Numbered from the stretch's first letter, positions 1 through 9,528 are shown. The stretch: 64,000 bases of DNA from Metallumcola ferriviriculae (GCF_035573695.1 NZ_CP121694.1:1278501-1342500); one strand, 5' to 3'. The notes: a model not told the origin generated them from the sequence alone. Made by a program: numbers and translations.

Positions 1-805
1 AACGATGTTCTGGGTGAATCAGCCTGACGAACAAATCCGGATCATTGTAAAACTCATCAATTGTATATCCGGTAATAGTGGCGGCAGCAGGACTGATATA
101 TTCCATACTAGGTTTGGGATTTAGTTGATAACGAAAGATGATGTCTTGGGCATTTTCTGCCAGCAGGCGAAAGCGCTGTTCATTTTTACTTAAATCATCC
201 CTGATTTTTTGATAATAGACCAATAAAGTACTGTGAGCAAGAACAAAGGCCAAGATGGCAGCGATAATATAACCGATGGCGGCAAGCCATGAAGCTTGGA
301 CCAAAAACGGATAATCTGCTAGGTGAATGCCCAGGATAATAAAAAGCCAGCCTGTTATATATTTTCCGGTTACCTCAGTTTCTTTTGATTTCAGGAGACC
401 AACACCGGCCCAAATAAAAATCAGGCCTAGGAAAAAGAAAATGGGAACTAACCTGACCGAATCGGGTAATCCAATAAATAAGGATGCAAAAATCCACAAA
501 CATAGGGATATAGCGCCGTATGTCCATATACGGGGAAGCTTTTTATCAATAAATTTAAAAATCCCAATGGGCAGCAGGGTGCCGCCTAGAAGCCAGCATA
601 GCAGAGCAGAGGCATGAATAATAATGGAGTTGTGGCCTAGGAAAGCTAATATTTCATAGGGATATTTTAATGACCATAGCGTCCAAGCAGAGCCCCAGAT
701 TAAAAGGTATATCTTTCGGTCGTGCCAGTAGTGATAGAAGAAAACTAAGGCAAGTACAGAACTTAAGGCCATTTGTGCTATTTCGGATGGTATAAACCAA
801 GACAT
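1..805 (-). CDS. Membrane sensor protein with PAS domain, probably a histidine kinase (3' part outside window)
   Basis: The reverse strand is open from an ATG at 805 to the window edge and gives 268 residues. The first ~220 residues contain about seven hydrophobic segments (for example around residues 5-23, 28-45, 90-110 and 190-215). A PAS-type sequence follows, beginning near 'RFRLLAENAQDIIFRY' with 'YISPAAATITGY' further on. No kinase domain is visible because the gene runs off the left edge. Its place directly downstream of an OmpR-type regulator on the same strand (gap ~89 bp) supports a sensor kinase partner. A diguanylate cyclase or other PAS-linked output cannot be excluded. Confidence 0.75.
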   Translation of the reverse strand, partial: MSWFIPSEIAQMALSSVLALVFFYHYWHDRKIYLLIWGSAWTLWSLKYPYEILAFLGHNSIIIHASALLCWLLGGTLLPIGIFKFIDKKLPRIWTYGAISLCLWIFASLFIGLPDSVRLVPIFFFLGLIFIWAGVGLLKSKETEVTGKYITGWLFIILGIHLADYPFLVQASWLAAIGYIIAAILAFVLAHSTLLVYYQKIRDDLSKNEQRFRLLAENAQDIIFRYQLNPKPSMEYISPAAATITGYTIDEFYNDPDLFVRLIHPEHR

Positions 806-894
806 CTTACCACACCTCAAAACTTTAGTAATACGTTAGCATTGAAGAATATACTACAGGTAGAGTGATTATCTTGCGTTGATAGGATTCGAAG

Positions 895-1587
895 CTATAT
901 AGTAAATCTATAACCGACATTTCTGACCGTTTGGATGTATTTTGGGCGGGAGGAATCCGGCTCAATTTTTTTTCGCAAATTACTGATATGTACCACTACG
1001 GTGCGCAGATCCCCCGAAGCGTCTTCCTGCCAAACATAGTCAAAAAGCTGTGAGGCGGTAAATATTTGATTGGGATGTTGGGCCAAAATATTGAGAATTT
1101 GAAATTCTTTAGCCGAAAGGCATACAGTCTTTCCGTTGGTACGGACTGTGTAACTGGATGCGTCGATTTCTATGCCATGGAATTTTAATACTTGCTTATT
1201 GTCAGGGTTGTTGGTTAAATAACGATGTCTGCGCAGATGGGCTTTTACCCGGGCTACCACTTCGCTCGGGCTGAAGGGCTTTACAATGTAATCATCTCCA
1301 CCAAGTTCCAAGCCTAGGACTTTGTCAGAGGCATCGTCCTTACAGCTGATAAAGACTATAGGTACGGTGCTTTTACTGCGTATTTGTTGACATACTTCAA
1401 TTCCATTTATGTCGGGCAAGAGGATATCAAGGATGATAAGATCGGGTTTTTCGGTATCTACCAGTTGGATTGCCTTTTTGCCACTGCTGGTCACAATAAC
1501 TTGAAACATTTCTCTGGTTAAATACCTATCAAGAAGATGGCTTATTTCCTGCTCATCATCCACTATTAAGATCTTTTCCTTGGCCAT
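895..1587 (-). CDS. OmpR/PhoB-family response regulator
   Basis: The 230-residue protein has a receiver domain (about 1-115) with acidic pocket D10/D11, phosphoacceptor D54 in 'LIILDILLPD', switch S81 and K103 in 'IVKPFSP'. A winged-helix DNA-binding domain (about 130-228) ends in 'VRNVGYRF', which is typical of OmpR/PhoB proteins. It is a full-length transcription factor, presumably phosphorylated by the membrane sensor encoded just downstream. The start at 1587 lies 6 bases from a run of 12 G (coding strand), which serves as its ribosome-binding site. The regulated genes are not known. Confidence 0.93.
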   Translation of the reverse strand: MAKEKILIVDDEQEISHLLDRYLTREMFQVIVTSSGKKAIQLVDTEKPDLIILDILLPDINGIEVCQQIRSKSTVPIVFISCKDDASDKVLGLELGGDDYIVKPFSPSEVVARVKAHLRRHRYLTNNPDNKQVLKFHGIEIDASSYTVRTNGKTVCLSAKEFQILNILAQHPNQIFTASQLFDYVWQEDASGDLRTVVVHISNLRKKIEPDSSRPKYIQTVRNVGYRFTI

Positions 1588-1593
1588 ATCGTT

Positions 1594-1605
1594 CCCCCCC
1601 CCCCC
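1594..1605 (-). repeat. 12-base homopolymer (G on coding strand) acting as ribosome-binding site of the response regulator
   Basis: Twelve consecutive C on the plus strand (G on the minus strand) lie immediately upstream of the regulator's start. The run is the only purine-rich Shine-Dalgarno-like sequence there. Runs of this length are prone to slipped-strand length change, which would alter spacing or translation efficiency. They are also a common place for sequencing error. Confidence 0.7.
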
Positions 1606-1887
1606 TTTGGTAACTTATATATTTCCTACCGATCGACAGAAAACCTTTATATCTTCCCAGATAATTTCAAAAATTTATCTACACTTTATATTTACTTTGC
1701 TTCAAGTTAATGTAAGTCCATTAAACTTATAATGTAGCATCTTTGTCCACTGAAATAATATTTTTAAAATTTAAGCATTTTTAATGGTTAATTTACGGGA
1801 GGGGATTTGCCCTTTCCTGGAAAGCTTTTAGCTTTATGGAGGTGTGCATATTTTTTCATCACAGGATTAAATCAAGGGGGGATTAAA

Positions 1888-2124
1888 TTGACAGGGGTTA
1901 CTCAATTTAAGGGTAAAATTATTTCCTGGCTTACTATTATTGCATTGGTATTTACGTTGGCACCGGGGTGGGCCCTTGCTTCGGTTTCTTATGATAGGGG
2001 AGGGCTTACCGGGGAACCTAACAGTTCCCAAATCGACGGTCCGGGTGGGTCTACCATGGTATTTGAGCCTAACTTGGAGACGCTAAGTTTATTTACCGAA
2101 GTAATAGTGAAACGCTGTTTTTAA
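1888..2124 (+). CDS. N-terminal fragment (signal peptide) of the SLH surface protein, frameshifted
   Basis: A TTG start at 1888 follows 'AAGGGGGG' at the right spacing. The translation is a signal peptide: a basic start, a hydrophobic stretch 'WLTIIALVFTL', then 'APGWALA' as cleavage region, followed by a mature part that reaches 'FEPN'. This motif is normal for the N-terminus of SBBP-repeat proteins. From about 2073 the family sequence continues in the -1 frame ('LGDAKFIYRSN', then 'ETLFLTSQKAVFSLSG'), while this frame ends at 2124 with unrelated residues. One base is therefore missing near 2070-2076, by mutation, sequencing error or, less likely, programmed shifting. Confidence 0.75.
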   Translation: MTGVTQFKGKIISWLTIIALVFTLAPGWALASVSYDRGGLTGEPNSSQIDGPGGSTMVFEPNLETLSLFTEVIVKRCF

Positions 2125-2168
2125 CTTCACAGAAAGCAGTTTTTTCACTGTCCGGCCTTAATAAAGAT

Positions 2169-5100
2169 GTGCCTAAAGAGTCTGCAGTCTTACAAATGCA
2201 GTTTATGGAAGCAAATGCATCTGCACAAATATTTGGCGAGGAGTTATTGCCTTCGGTAAGTAATTATTTCCGTGGCAGTGACCCGGACGATTGGCAGGCG
2301 GAAATACCTAATTACGGAAAAGTAAAGTATCAGGATCTTTACCCTGGTGTGGATTTAGTCTTTTACGGTATTGACAGCGGCTTGAAATATGACTTTATAG
2401 TTAATCCGGGTAAAGACCCGGGAATTATTAAGTTGAACTTTAATGGATCGGAAGATACCTATATAAAAGAAAACGGAGATTTAGTGCTGCTTGTTAATGG
2501 TACTGAAATCGTGCATCAGGCGCCGTACATTTACCAAGAAATTGGCGGCAGTAAGGTCAATGTTCCAGGGAAATACCAATTAAACAATGGCGTTGTAACC
2601 TTTCAGGTTGGGGATTACAATCCGGAATGGCCTTTAGTGATTGATCCAGTGATAGAATATTCCACCTATTTAGGCGGTAGTGGTTATGACCAGGGAACAG
2701 GAGTGGCCTTAGATAAAGATAACAATGTCTTTATTACGGGTAAGACATCATCTGTTGAGTTTCCGTTAACTAACGCCTACGATGGAGAGCTTACCCAAGA
2801 AGGCTACTATGATGTATTTGTAACTAAGTTTGATACACAAGGTGACTTGATTTTTTCAACTTATCTGGGGCCTTCCGGCCTTAGGGTGCCGGATATTGCA
2901 GTAGATCCTGAAGGAAATGTTTATGTTGCCGGAGTAGCTGCGGCGGGTTTCCCTATCACTACAGGTGTTGTAGACGAAAAGAGGGAGCATATAGAGGCCT
3001 TCGTAACCAAGCTTAGTGCTGATGGCGGTACTCTAGTTTACTCCACATATCTCGGCGGAAACAATCAAGATGAAATTCACGACATTACAGTGAATGCCGA
3101 TGGTAACGCCTATGTGGCAGGATATACTTTTTCCACTGATTTTCCTGTTTCAGACCCGGCTTACCAAAAGACTAAGTCATCCTGGGATACCACTCGTGCA
3201 GATGGATTCTTGGCCAAAATAAATAGTGCAGGGACACAGCTTGATTACGCTACCTATTTTCGGGGGACAAACGTTCATGGCATAGCAGTGGATGGCAGCG
3301 GTAATGCCTATATAACCGGGGATGCCGATAGCAATTTGCCCCTTGTGGGCGACCCATATCAAGCAAGTTACGGCGGCAGCGGGGATGTCTTTTTAACCAA
3401 ATTTGATTCCACTGGTATTCCTGCGTACTCTACCTTTCTCGGGGGAAGTAAAAAGGAGCGGGCCTGGGACATTGCGGTAGATGCGGCCGACAATGTTTAT
3501 GTTACCGGTTATACTGAGTCCGATGATTTTCCACTGTTGAATGCAGTTCAGGATACGAAGTCAAACTATTATACTACGAAGGACGCTTTTATAACTAAGT
3601 TTAATGCTAGCGGACAATTGGATTTTTCCACTTTCCTTGGCGGCAGCCACAATGACGAAGGGAATGGTATTGCGGTGGCCCCGGATGGCAGTATTTACGT
3701 CACCGGTAGCACTTCATCTTCAGACTTTCCGTTGGTTTACTCGCTTAAAAAGTATCGGCAGAGTTCAGAAGCATTTGTAACAAAAATAAATGCTGAAGGA
3801 AATAATCTGGACTACTCTACCTATTTAGGTGGTTATGGTTCAGATACTGGTAATAAGATTGCGGTTGATACTGCGGGAAATGCTTATGTGGCAGGGACCA
3901 CCTATTCGTACGATTTCCCAACAACCAAAGGTGCAGTTGTCACAGATTACGGTGATAATGACGATGCGTTCTTCGCTAAGATTTCACCGATTAATGTACC
4001 GGATATTACGGTGAGTACTTCTGTGAACTTTAATGAGATAAATATGGGTGAAACTGCCTCACGGATGCTAAGCGTTAGAAATACGGGGCATGCGGATTTA
4101 AAAGTCGGCACCATTACAATTTCAGGAGATGGGTTTAGTATTTTAGAAGATAATGTTTCTAATAAAAACATCTCCCCGGGAGATTCCTTATCACTGACAG
4201 TGCAGTTTCAATGTGGGGCGAATGCACTTTATACGGGCAGCCTAGTAATTCCTTCGGACGACCCTGATGAGAGTCAAGTGACTGTGGATTTAAGCGGGAA
4301 GCCACAATTCCTAATCAGCCCATATCCCGTAGAATTTGGAGAGGTAAAGGTAGGAAGCAGCGTTGATAGAACCGTCACGGTTACCAGCCAACTCTCTTGG
4401 GGTTCCGAATGGTTTTATTCCACTGTACAGCCGGGGCCGTGCTTCAGCATTGTGGAGGATAATGTTTCATCCCGTAATTTATCCAGCGGGGATTCAGCTA
4501 CGCTTGTTTTGCGGTTTTCGCCGGAAACTGCGCAAGACTACTCTGATACTCTTACCCTTAGGTATGGTGAGGGGACGTGGGAAATACCTGTCGGCTTAAG
4601 TGGGACGGGAACGACAGAAACAGTGCCGGTACAAACCCCTCCTGAAGCCGATGCAGGGGGCCCGTATCAGATTTTCGCCGCGGATAGCCTTGAGCTGGAT
4701 GGAAGTGCTTCGACGGACCCAGATACAGGGGATAGTATCATTAGTTATGAGTGGGATTTAGATAATGACGGTACCTATGAACTAAGCGGCAGTGATCAAG
4801 CTGTAATTGTGGATTGGTCGGTGCTTTCGGGATATAGTTTTCAAACAGCAGACCCTTTAACAGACCAACCAAGTTATACTATCGGTTTACGAGTGACCGA
4901 CGAAACAGGTTTAGTTGATACTGATAAGACCACCCTAACAATATATTCAAGGATTCCCGATGCCAGGGACGATAATTATACTGTAGGCCAGGGCCAAAAT
5001 GTCACATTAAATCTTTCAGCACCCGGGGTACTTACTAATGACGTAGATGCGGATAACGATACTTTAGAGACGCATTTATTAACTGGGCCGGATCATGGCA

Positions 5101-7748
5101 TAGTCGCTCTCAGTGTCTACGGCTCTTTCATTTATCAACCGGAAAATATGTTCTCTGGGCAAGATAGCTTTTCATATGAAGTCACAGATGACGATGGTTC
5201 GGATTCTGCTACTGTTACCATATCAATATATGAACGCTATAGCAATCCTCCTGAGGCAGATACAGCAGGGCCTTACCAGGTATCTGAAAGCGAAGATTTA
5301 GTACTAGACGGAAGCGGTTCATCTGACCCTGATGCTGAGGATGCCATAGTAAAATATCAGTGGGATTTGGATAATGACGGTACTTATGATATAGAAGGCG
5401 CCTCAGCCACTGTTAGCTGGTCAGAACTAACAGGAAACTATAGTTTTCAAATAGCTGACCTTGACACTGGTCAACCAAGTTACAACATTACCCTTAAAGT
5501 AACTGATATGACTGGCCGGATGGATACTGACACCACAACGCTAACCCTACTATCTCAACCTGATATCAGTGTTCCTTACTGGACGTATGGCAGCAGCTTA
5601 AATGCCTCTAACGTAGGGTATGACAGATTAACCTTAGATTGGAGTGCTGCAACAGATGATACTGCGGTAAAGAACTACCGCATATTCATGGGTGGAAGTG
5701 AAGTGAGTACTGTCTCAAGTGATCAGTTTAGCTTTAACGTTACAGGTTTATCAGCCAAAACTGATTATGATTTTAAGGTGGAGGCGGCTGATGCCGCGGG
5801 CAACTGGAGTACTGACGGCCCGCAGTGCTCAGCTACCACGGGTTCGCGTCCTACTTCCGGAGGAAGCAGACCGCGCCCCATAGTAAGAGATGAAATTACC
5901 CCTTATTGGCCAGGCGGCGGGCAACTTACTGCGGAGATGGTCAGTAAAACTAGTCTCATTCTGAAATGGACCGGGGCCGAGGATAATGTCGGAGTAATAG
6001 GCTATAGGGTTTACAGGGACGACAAATTGGTATCCCGAATTGGCGGAAGTAACTTGTCACGTACAATAAAAACACTTGCACCCGGGGAAATATACACTTT
6101 TACGGTAATTGCAGTGGACGCAGCGGGAAATAAAAGCGCATCAAACCCATCCGTCACCGTTACTACCGGCGTCAGTCTCAAATCCCTCGTCATAGAACCA
6201 AAACAAGCTACCAGCGGTATGCAGTTCCGGGGTAGAGTTACCCTCACCCTGCCTGCTGACAAAAGTGATATCCAGGTGCAGTTGAGCGCAGATAATGAAA
6301 AGCTTATAAAACTACCTAAAACTGTAACCATTCCAAAAGGTAAAGAGGCTGCGGAATTTGATATCCTAGCCCTTGAAGTGGATGAAATTACCGGCGTCAC
6401 GGTAAACGCTGAGTTGAACAAAAATTCCGTTCAGGATACCATTGTGGTACTTCCTCAATATGAATATGTGCTAACAGATATTGGTATTGTGGAAGACCCT
6501 CAAGCCAAGGGCCCGGCAACTGCTTTTACATTTGATGCCAATGGTAAAGTTACCGGAGCGTTATGGGCAGAAGATTCCTTCAGTGGTTCATTGTATCTAC
6601 CCCCGGGCGGAACCTCCGGCAGGCTAAACTTGCCTCCGGAAGCAGAAGTCTTTGCTGTCGGTACCTCTGGTAGCGCTGTGGGCCAGGTGCGGACAACTGA
6701 GCGAAATTTATCCAATGAACTTGTGAATGTCATTCGTGCTTTTAGATACAGGCCATCCTATGGTCTTCAGGTGTTGGGCACGTTGGGTGGTTTGAACAGC
6801 GCTGCCTATGATGTGAATAATGAAGGCTACATCGCAGGCTGGTCTGAAGTCCCAAATTCATCGGAACGTCATGCCTTCCTGGCCGACCCCGGTACAGGGG
6901 TGACCAATTTCGCAGCCAGGCAATGGGTGGAAATAAATCAGCCAAAGATGACGGATCTGGGGACTTTGGGCGGCTCAAACAGCGCCGCTTACGGCATTAA
7001 TGACGCTGGTTACAGTGTGGGAAAATCAGACATCAAAGAGGAAGGTCTTGAACATGCCTTTATTTTTAAGCCTGAAAAGGGGATGGTGGATCTTAACTAT
7101 CTAATTGATCCTCAGCTGGGCTGGAAAATTACCGGGGCTAACGATATCAACAACCTGGGGCAAATCATTGCCGAGGGCTTCGTGGACGGAAAAAAACGTT
7201 TCTGCCTGCTGACACCCAGGAACCCTGCCGATATTTACCAGGCTCAGGTGCAGTTTCCTGATGTGATGCCAACTAATTGGTATTTTGGGGACATTATGTC
7301 CCTCTTCTCCAAGGGTGTGATATCGGGTTACCCCGATGGAACGTTTAAGCCGAGGAAGAGTGTACATGTCGACGAGTTTATCAGTATGGTGGTAACATCT
7401 TTGGGCCATAACGGTCTGGATGCGAGCCAAGGATACTGGGCCGGCCCACGCATTGAGCGGGCTAAGCAGTTAGGGTTGGTAGAGGAAAGTGAGTTTGCCA
7501 CTTATAAAAGGCCCATTACCAGGGCGGAAATGGCTCGGATAATGGCCAGGGCTGCCGAAGGAACGGGTTCCAGTGCAGATAATGCTGGTAAAATTGCCGA
7601 CATTGGCAACATTGCCCCGGACTTGCGGTCATATGTACTGACGGCTTATTCCAAGGGCCTGATAGCGGGTTTCCCGGACGGGGAATTCAAACCTAAGGGG
7701 GAAACTACTCGGGCCCAAGCAACGGTGGTGATTATGCGAATGATTTGA
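2169..7748 (+). CDS. Giant SBBP beta-propeller / PKD / fibronectin-III / SLH surface protein
   Basis: The 1859-residue product is the main body of an exported S-layer-associated protein. In order it shows: an N-terminal domain typical of SBBP proteins (1-160); about eight SBBP-type propeller repeats ('YSTYLGGSG', 'GNAYVAG', 'DFP'; ~163-607); two ASH/HYDIN-like Ig domains (~612-815); a PKD domain (~824-925); a cadherin-like tandem domain (~930-1020); a second PKD (~1026-1125); two FN3 domains (~1135-1330); HAF-type repeats ('LGTLGGSNSAAYGIN'; ~1430-1690); and SLH repeats (~1694-1859) that should bind pyruvylated cell-wall polymer. The frame is open upstream to 2073, and the signal peptide lies in another frame at 1888-2073, so export depends on resolving that frameshift. 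The role is probably surface scaffold or adhesion; the ligand is unknown. Confidence 0.88.
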   Translation: MPKESAVLQMQFMEANASAQIFGEELLPSVSNYFRGSDPDDWQAEIPNYGKVKYQDLYPGVDLVFYGIDSGLKYDFIVNPGKDPGIIKLNFNGSEDTYIKENGDLVLLVNGTEIVHQAPYIYQEIGGSKVNVPGKYQLNNGVVTFQVGDYNPEWPLVIDPVIEYSTYLGGSGYDQGTGVALDKDNNVFITGKTSSVEFPLTNAYDGELTQEGYYDVFVTKFDTQGDLIFSTYLGPSGLRVPDIAVDPEGNVYVAGVAAAGFPITTGVVDEKREHIEAFVTKLSADGGTLVYSTYLGGNNQDEIHDITVNADGNAYVAGYTFSTDFPVSDPAYQKTKSSWDTTRADGFLAKINSAGTQLDYATYFRGTNVHGIAVDGSGNAYITGDADSNLPLVGDPYQASYGGSGDVFLTKFDSTGIPAYSTFLGGSKKERAWDIAVDAADNVYVTGYTESDDFPLLNAVQDTKSNYYTTKDAFITKFNASGQLDFSTFLGGSHNDEGNGIAVAPDGSIYVTGSTSSSDFPLVYSLKKYRQSSEAFVTKINAEGNNLDYSTYLGGYGSDTGNKIAVDTAGNAYVAGTTYSYDFPTTKGAVVTDYGDNDDAFFAKISPINVPDITVSTSVNFNEINMGETASRMLSVRNTGHADLKVGTITISGDGFSILEDNVSNKNISPGDSLSLTVQFQCGANALYTGSLVIPSDDPDESQVTVDLSGKPQFLISPYPVEFGEVKVGSSVDRTVTVTSQLSWGSEWFYSTVQPGPCFSIVEDNVSSRNLSSGDSATLVLRFSPETAQDYSDTLTLRYGEGTWEIPVGLSGTGTTETVPVQTPPEADAGGPYQIFAADSLELDGSASTDPDTGDSIISYEWDLDNDGTYELSGSDQAVIVDWSVLSGYSFQTADPLTDQPSYTIGLRVTDETGLVDTDKTTLTIYSRIPDARDDNYTVGQGQNVTLNLSAPGVLTNDVDADNDTLETHLLTGPDHGIVALSVYGSFIYQPENMFSGQDSFSYEVTDDDGSDSATVTISIYERYSNPPEADTAGPYQVSESEDLVLDGSGSSDPDAEDAIVKYQWDLDNDGTYDIEGASATVSWSELTGNYSFQIADLDTGQPSYNITLKVTDMTGRMDTDTTTLTLLSQPDISVPYWTYGSSLNASNVGYDRLTLDWSAATDDTAVKNYRIFMGGSEVSTVSSDQFSFNVTGLSAKTDYDFKVEAADAAGNWSTDGPQCSATTGSRPTSGGSRPRPIVRDEITPYWPGGGQLTAEMVSKTSLILKWTGAEDNVGVIGYRVYRDDKLVSRIGGSNLSRTIKTLAPGEIYTFTVIAVDAAGNKSASNPSVTVTTGVSLKSLVIEPKQATSGMQFRGRVTLTLPADKSDIQVQLSADNEKLIKLPKTVTIPKGKEAAEFDILALEVDEITGVTVNAELNKNSVQDTIVVLPQYEYVLTDIGIVEDPQAKGPATAFTFDANGKVTGALWAEDSFSGSLYLPPGGTSGRLNLPPEAEVFAVGTSGSAVGQVRTTERNLSNELVNVIRAFRYRPSYGLQVLGTLGGLNSAAYDVNNEGYIAGWSEVPNSSERHAFLADPGTGVTNFAARQWVEINQPKMTDLGTLGGSNSAAYGINDAGYSVGKSDIKEEGLEHAFIFKPEKGMVDLNYLIDPQLGWKITGANDINNLGQIIAEGFVDGKKRFCLLTPRNPADIYQAQVQFPDVMPTNWYFGDIMSLFSKGVISGYPDGTFKPRKSVHVDEFISMVVTSLGHNGLDASQGYWAGPRIERAKQLGLVEESEFATYKRPITRAEMARIMARAAEGTGSSADNAGKIADIGNIAPDLRSYVLTAYSKGLIAGFPDGEFKPKGETTRAQATVVIMRMI

Positions 7749-7823
7749 ACCGGCTAAGTAACTAATTAAAAGATTAATGACATCGTACTTTGTTTTGGGA
7801 CTAAATGAAGAGGGGGAAACAGT

Positions 7824-8834
7824 GTGAAAAAGGGCTTTATCGGTATATTACTTATCCTGCTTTTATTTGCTACCATGTTTTTCGGTACCGGTTTATCTTA
7901 TGCTGAAACTACCTGGAACATGGAAATAGTGGACCAGTCTGATAATACCAACCGTGGCAGTACAATAGCTGTAGACGCTAATGGCAGACCCCATATAATA
8001 TATAACAAATTGGAGTCTTACTCCTACAACAATTCTACCTATACGGTAAGATATGCTTACTTGTCGGGCAGCACGTGGGTTGTCGAGGATCTTTTAAGCG
8101 GCAACTTTACTACTTCTAATTTAATCTTAGACAGCAGCGGTAATCCCCATATTGTATTAGTCGATCGTTTTAACAAAAAATTCATATACGGTTTCCGAAC
8201 GAATAACACTTGGACCTATGAAACAATTTATAATTACAATATGAATCCAATTACCATTGGTTTCGATTTTACTCTTGATAGTAACGATCAACCGCATATT
8301 ATATTTGAACTTGAAAATTACAATGTTGATACTGCAAGTGAAGGTCATATTAAATACGCTACCAGAAATAGATACGCTACCAAAAGTGCAACTAACTGGT
8401 CTTTAGAGCCTTTAGAAGCAATATCCAAGCCACAAAATACTGCCGATGTGCTCGACGGAGTTTCAATTGTTATGGATAGTAATGATAATCCGCATGTAAG
8501 CTATTCCTATAACAATAGTATCAAGTATGCTTTTAAGCAGGGCAATACATGGGTAAAAGAAACAGCGACTAACGGCAGAAATCCCCAAATAGTTATGGAC
8601 AGCAATAATGTTCCCCATATAGTTGTCGCGGGAGTAAGATATATCACGAAGACATCGACTGGTTGGGGCAGTTTTTATATCCCTTTCTCCGACGATAGCA
8701 ACGATAGATTCCAGACTGAAATAAAATTATGGGCGATTGATTCAATGGGAAAACCCTATATTTACTTTTTTTCGGACTATGACAGCCAATATTTTCAGTA
8801 TAAAAAAATTAATTATAGTTATATCTGTCAGTGA
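7824..8834 (+). CDS. Exported beta-propeller-like repeat protein
   Basis: A GTG start at 7824 follows 'GAGGGGGAAAC'. The 336-residue protein opens with a signal peptide ('MKKGFIGILLILLLFATMFF', cleavage likely after 'LSYA'). It then contains about six copies of a short motif D-(S/A)-N-x-x-P-H-(I/V), for example 'DANGRPHII', 'DSNDQPHII' and 'DSNNVPHIV', spaced 45-60 residues apart, as in BNR/sialidase-like propellers. It lies 75 bp behind the SLH protein and has no anchor of its own. The C-terminus stops abruptly where a fragment of another surface protein begins in a different frame, so the gene may be truncated. Function is unknown. Confidence 0.75.
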   Translation: MKKGFIGILLILLLFATMFFGTGLSYAETTWNMEIVDQSDNTNRGSTIAVDANGRPHIIYNKLESYSYNNSTYTVRYAYLSGSTWVVEDLLSGNFTTSNLILDSSGNPHIVLVDRFNKKFIYGFRTNNTWTYETIYNYNMNPITIGFDFTLDSNDQPHIIFELENYNVDTASEGHIKYATRNRYATKSATNWSLEPLEAISKPQNTADVLDGVSIVMDSNDNPHVSYSYNNSIKYAFKQGNTWVKETATNGRNPQIVMDSNNVPHIVVAGVRYITKTSTGWGSFYIPFSDDSNDRFQTEIKLWAIDSMGKPYIYFFSDYDSQYFQYKKINYSYICQ

Positions 8835-9030
8835 TCCCGATGGTGACCAGGTAATTCTCGGCTTGTCCGGCGATGCCCCAGGATTTGCTTCCCTTGACGG
8901 CTCTCAGCTTGTCCTCGCACCCAAGGACGAGGATGCGGGCACCCATACATTCCTGCTGCTGGCTTCAGACGGGCGGGGCGGATTGGGAGTACAGAAGGTT
9001 AAAGTGGTTGTTCTTTCGGGGGCTAAATGA
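8815..9030 (+). pseudogene. C-terminal remnant of a cadherin/PIG-like surface protein
   Basis: This frame ends at 9030 and reads 'VSDPDGDQVILGLSG', then 'GFASLDGSQLVLAPKDEDAG' and 'ASDGRGGLGVQKVKV'. It is the typical end of an Ig-like putative-immunoglobulin (He_PIG) or cadherin-like domain from a large exported protein. It has no start or ribosome site and overlaps the end of the preceding gene in another frame. It is best read as the tail left by a deletion that fused two surface-protein genes. Confidence 0.5.
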
Positions 9031-9042
9031 ATGGCTTGAAAT

Positions 9043-9083
9043 AAGTGACACCCTTTGGTGCCTGGCACCAAAGGGTGTCACTT
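9043..9083. terminator. Perfect 20-bp inverted repeat with one-base centre (bidirectional terminator or palindromic repeat)
   Basis: The arm AAGTGACACCCTTTGGTGCC (9043-9062) is exactly mirrored at 9064-9083 around a single T. It lies between convergent genes ending at 9030 and 9097, as a two-way terminator would. The near-zero loop and the core TGGTGCCTGGCACCA also resemble palindromic interspersed repeats of REP-type elements. Confidence 0.65.
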
Positions 9084-9096
9084 ACTTGGTTAGTAT

Positions 9097-9528
9097 CTAA
9101 TCCATTTCAACTACGGCCAATGTCACCGTGGCTTTTGCGACCAATTTTTCTATTCCTTCATTGACGCTGAATACTTCAGATTCAGACACATAAATCCTTC
9201 GCCCCGGTTTTAACACCTTGGCGCGGCATATAATTAACTCTCCTTTCGCCGGTCGCAGCAAATTGATTTTGAATTCGATGGTCAGCACTTCTTCTTTCTC
9301 TGCCATGAGTGAATATGAGGCAAAACCACTAGTGTGGTCAGCCATAGTTGCCAGGGCGCCGGCATGAACGTAATTATGTTGTTGTAGAATTTTCGGATGG
9401 GGCACCATTTTAGTATGGAACCAGCCGGGGCCAAAATCTACAATCTCAATACCCAGAGTATGTATTAGCCCTCGCTTATTAAACGATTGTAAAACTTTTT
9501 CCTTATAATTGGCAGCCTGGGATTCCAA
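9097..9528 (-). CDS. PaaI-type hotdog-fold acyl-CoA thioesterase
   Basis: The ~143-residue single-domain protein has the hotdog signature: 'HAGALATMADHTSGFASYSL' around residues 52-71 (the HxGxxxxxxD/E motif that binds the acyl thioester), then 'LTIEFKINLLRPAKG' and 'SEVF', as in YiiD/PaaI-like thioesterases. It should hydrolyse an acyl-CoA; the substrate is unknown. A TTG start at 9528 sits behind GGAGGTG; an ATG five codons upstream (9543) is the alternative. It converges on the SLH region and is not obviously linked to a pathway here. Confidence 0.85.
   Translation of the reverse strand: MESQAANYKEKVLQSFNKRGLIHTLGIEIVDFGPGWFHTKMVPHPKILQQHNYVHAGALATMADHTSGFASYSLMAEKEEVLTIEFKINLLRPAKGELIICRAKVLKPGRRIYVSESEVFSVNEGIEKLVAKATVTLAVVEMD

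Noticed and set aside
1728-1733. TATAAT before the SLH protein as its promoter
   Set aside because: No -35 box at suitable spacing; reported neither as promoter nor excluded.
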